DNA of 64,000 nt from Halobacteriovorax sp. HLS (GTDB taxonomy: Bacteria; Bdellovibrionota; Bacteriovoracia; Bacteriovoracales; Bacteriovoracaceae), in contig NZ_QOCL01000001.1 in assembly GCF_004006665.1 (NCBI RefSeq), forward strand, positions 434,001-498,000, written 5' to 3'. Under the pieces are notes generated by a model. The model was not told where the DNA came from and ran no database searches. It saw only the letters and a program-made list of their open reading frames with translations. Made by a program: the position numbers and the translations under genes. Within the stretch, counting starts at the first letter, position 1. The number at the start of each line of letters is the position of its first letter. This document shows positions 61,758 through 64,000 of this stretch, piece after piece.

Positions 61758-63267
61758 AACTTCTCAAGTAGATGCGCCCCTCTCTAGTCAATATCTCAAT
61801 ATTAAGAATATTAAGTAAATGTAGAAAAAGCTTAGAGTTTTGCAACTGTTCGTAGAGTTTTATCTCAGGGGAAAAGGAAAAACTCATCTCATGCTCTCTT
61901 TCAATTACTGATACATCAATTTGATTCAAGTCATTGATTAGTAATTTTTGATGATGGCCGAGTGTAAAACCTTCATTTAAAATAAGATAGAATATCATAG
62001 ATGCAATCGAGTTATTTAGAGGTCTTTTAAATGAGTCATCAACCCTGTACTCAATATGCATTTTAAGATTTGATTCAACCATCCTTGACCTTAACAGGCT
62101 CAAAGACTGCTCAAGAGAGCTCTCAAGAGAATCGCACTTAGAATTCAATGGATCCAATCTTGAAAAGCCTAAAAAGACTTCGATCAACTTCTTGCAACGC
62201 TTAGCTCCTAATTCCATATCTTCTAAAATAAGAAGAGAGTCATCTGCCAAATCGTCTTCTAATTTAAGCAGAGTAAGAGCAGCAAGTATCCCTGCAATAG
62301 GATTATTAAGTTCATGAGCGATTGAGCCTGAAATTATTCCTAACTCTTCAGAAGAAATAGTAACATTACCTTCTCTTTTCAATTCGTTGTTAGTAATGAA
62401 AACAAAAGACTCAAAGTCTTTTCCCCCTACTCTTATAGAATCTTTAAATACTTTATAAATATTATCTTGGATTTCTATAGTTACACCATTATCAAGCTTT
62501 AAACAGTCATTCGCATAAAGACCAAGTGAAGAAAATGTTGAATTATGTAAGACTAACTCACCTCTTTGACTCACGAGGCAAGTCGGAAGAGATAATGAAT
62601 TCAATATAATTTCCCAATCACTCTTTGAATAACTTTCAAGTTTTTCTTTTTCTAGTTTTTGATCCTGATAAATAAGTAAGAGAGTAAAAATAAGCTTAAA
62701 CTCACCATCGATTTCAACATCATCTTTAAAGCAATAAAAGAGATCTAAATTATTAGAATGAGCTCTTAAAACATTCGAATACTTTACAAGGTTTTCTGAA
62801 CTCGTAAAATCCTCATAAGTCTTTACCTCAACTTCAATATCTAAGGTTGATAGTAAAAAATATTTAACTTTTTCTATTTCAGAGTGTTCTGAAATTTCTT
62901 TCCAATTTGAAAGGAAACTTAAAATTTCATTTAAAGGAAAGTCATCATAGGATGTTATTCTAGACTCAAAGAGAGATTCAAATAACCTTGCTTCATCTTC
63001 CATTAACTCATAGGCAACATCTTTTTCAATACCATTAGCAATAGAAGCCAAGAGTCCTGCAATAGATTCTTCAGAGAAATCGTTGACAAGAACGACATTA
63101 TCTCTTTCAAAGTCAGACTCTAAGGCAACTTGCCAACCTAAGATACCTTCACATGCAATATCGGTAAAATATACTTTTGGAGAATTACTCTTCTTCCAAT
63201 TTAAACTAGAAAGAAATTCTTCAAACTTAGGATCACATATATTTGTAGCGTATGTTTTGAGATTCAT
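61747..63267 (-). CDS. Histidine-kinase-like protein with degenerate ATPase domain
   Basis: A 506-residue soluble protein. The N-terminal 200 residues have no clear assignment. A PAS-like segment (about 220-290) precedes a good histidine box GSIAHELNNPIAG with His318. The expected ATPase domain after it has no recognisable N-box asparagine pattern, G1 (DxGxG) or G2 motif; only SMIFYLILNEGF remains near the N-box site. It may thus be a phosphotransfer or regulatory partner rather than an active kinase. It overlaps xseA by 4 nt upstream and crcB by 11 nt downstream; no response regulator is adjacent. Confidence 0.75.
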   Translation of the reverse strand: MNLKTYATNICDPKFEEFLSSLNWKKSNSPKVYFTDIACEGILGWQVALESDFERDNVVLVNDFSEESIAGLLASIANGIEKDVAYELMEDEARLFESLFESRITSYDDFPLNEILSFLSNWKEISEHSEIEKVKYFLLSTLDIEVEVKTYEDFTSSENLVKYSNVLRAHSNNLDLFYCFKDDVEIDGEFKLIFTLLLIYQDQKLEKEKLESYSKSDWEIILNSLSLPTCLVSQRGELVLHNSTFSSLGLYANDCLKLDNGVTIEIQDNIYKVFKDSIRVGGKDFESFVFITNNELKREGNVTISSEELGIISGSIAHELNNPIAGILAALTLLKLEDDLADDSLLILEDMELGAKRCKKLIEVFLGFSRLDPLNSKCDSLESSLEQSLSLLRSRMVESNLKMHIEYRVDDSFKRPLNNSIASMIFYLILNEGFTLGHHQKLLINDLNQIDVSVIEREHEMSFSFSPEIKLYEQLQNSKLFLHLLNILNIEILTREGRIYLRSYDN

Positions 63268-64000
63268 TCTTTAATGACCTTTCTTTTTCCGTCATGAAAA
63301 TGTATATCTACAACAGAGCGATTAGGTAAATCATCAAATTCATCAATACTACTAACAACACTTCCATCCGTTGAACTTAGGTAGCTATAACCTCTATTTA
63401 AAATATTCTTAGGATTTAGCGCTAAAAGAAGGTCATGTTTCTTTTCAACAATATTTACGAAATTTTCTTTTTTCTTCTCAATTGAAGATAAGGCCCGTTT
63501 AGACAGATCATCTAATCTAAACCAATAATCGTGAATATGTAATAATTCAACCTCTCTCTTATGGAGGGATAGTTTTTCTAAACGTCGAGCAAGTCTTGTA
63601 TGATTTCTTTGAACTGTTGATAATAGTCTATCTGGTCTGGCCAAAGAAACTGTGTCTTTACGAGAATTTATAATCTCCTTAGAACTCATGACTAAGTGTC
63701 TTCTTGAATTTTCGAGTCTAGAGATTAGCCTTGATTGTTCTTCACTGAGAATTTGAGCAGCAGCAGATGGTGTTTCGCACCTAAGGTCACTCACAAAGTC
63801 ACAAATAGAATAGTCAACTTGATGTCCTACCGCACTTATCGTAGGTATAGGGCAATTAAATATATCCCAAGCGAGGGCCTCATCATTAAAGCACCATAGA
63901 TCCTCTAAGCTTCCACCACCTCGACTTAACACAATGACGTCTAATTTCTTATCCTCTGGTGCTTGCATCGAATACTTTATAGTATTGAATAGAGACTTTC
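63264..64000 (-). CDS. xseA: Exodeoxyribonuclease VII large subunit, 5'-partial
   Basis: The C-terminal 245 residues of XseA. The catalytic core VIVLSRGGGSLEDLWCFNDE and SAVGHQVDYSICDFVSDLR is clear, followed by the long coiled-coil region and a short C-terminal beta part (NRGYSYLSS, VDIHFHDGKRK). The frame is open to the end of the window, so the N-terminal OB-fold portion lies outside. The small subunit XseB is not seen; the next gene downstream is the kinase-like gene, overlapping by ATGA. Confidence 0.95.
   Translation of the reverse strand, partial: KSLFNTIKYSMQAPEDKKLDVIVLSRGGGSLEDLWCFNDEALAWDIFNCPIPTISAVGHQVDYSICDFVSDLRCETPSAAAQILSEEQSRLISRLENSRRHLVMSSKEIINSRKDTVSLARPDRLLSTVQRNHTRLARRLEKLSLHKREVELLHIHDYWFRLDDLSKRALSSIEKKKENFVNIVEKKHDLLLALNPKNILNRGYSYLSSTDGSVVSSIDEFDDLPNRSVVDIHFHDGKRKVIKE

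Noticed and set aside
1-64000. tRNA, rRNA, prophage, IS element or toxin-antitoxin module
   Set aside because: I searched the intergenic stretches for tRNA-like stems, paired terminal repeats, transposase motifs and toxin-antitoxin pairs and saw none that I can support.

Overview
This window (about 35% GC by eye) looks like a chromosomal stretch of a low-GC, Gram-negative, flagellated bacterium. The Gram-negative evidence is the LPS-transport genes, a TonB-like protein, an outer-membrane barrel and many lipoproteins with a clear lipobox. The gene content and protein style are most like the predatory Bdellovibrionota, and within them the marine Bacteriovorax/Halobacteriovorax branch. That assignment is inference from recognised families, not from a search. 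I see no rRNA, tRNA, insertion sequence, prophage or CRISPR; almost everything is densely packed coding sequence.

Layout. 1-9 kb: a partial unknown gene, a membrane HATPase protein, a TonB-like protein, a divergent sigma/anti-sigma pair, lipoproteins, glutathione synthase, an M-type aminopeptidase, a barrel protein and MiaB. 9-13 kb: a lysine-rich histone-H1-like protein and ClpS-ClpA. 13-19 kb: small envelope proteins, then the operon lptC/A-lptB-rpoN-hpf. 19-25 kb: MutS, an L,D-transpeptidase, a GT-C membrane glycosyltransferase and an RDD protein. 25-34 kb: AspRS, a DUF192 lipoprotein, an FtsB-like protein with a long tail, YggT, YihY and DNA polymerase II. 34-41 kb: an M15-like peptidase lipoprotein and a four-gene aromatic amino-acid operon (DAHP synthase/chorismate mutase, aminotransferase, TyrA, PheA), then IspZ-like and WYL proteins. 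41-46 kb: a pseudouridine synthase, MotA-MotB, and a cytochrome/propeller gene paired with a thioredoxin-like gene. 47-53 kb: PabB, DnaB, L9, a DUF2232 protein, and a single ORF encoding S6 fused to S18. 53-64 kb: a CheD-CheR fusion, RNase G, a nucleoside salvage group (NupC, pyrimidine and purine nucleoside phosphorylases), a DEDDh exonuclease, CrcB, a kinase-like protein and the C-terminal part of XseA.

Main points for a second look: three fusions of partners that are normally separate (S6-S18, CheD-CheR, LptC-LptA); a terminator hairpin whose 3' arm holds the ribosome-binding site of the next gene; a terminator-like hairpin inside the predicted S4 region of a pseudouridine synthase; and five genes that have a TATAAT-like hexamer 5-6 nt before the ATG and no Shine-Dalgarno, which suggests leaderless mRNAs. 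Convergent genes often abut or share their stop codons, leaving no room for separate terminators. The two-component-like proteins are atypical: one has an ATPase domain without a recognisable histidine box, the other has a histidine box with a degenerate ATPase domain.

Several genes fit a life that consumes other cells: nucleoside uptake plus phosphorolysis, secreted or lipid-anchored peptidases, peptidoglycan-active enzymes and flagellar stators. No complete defence system or novel enzymatic island was recognised.
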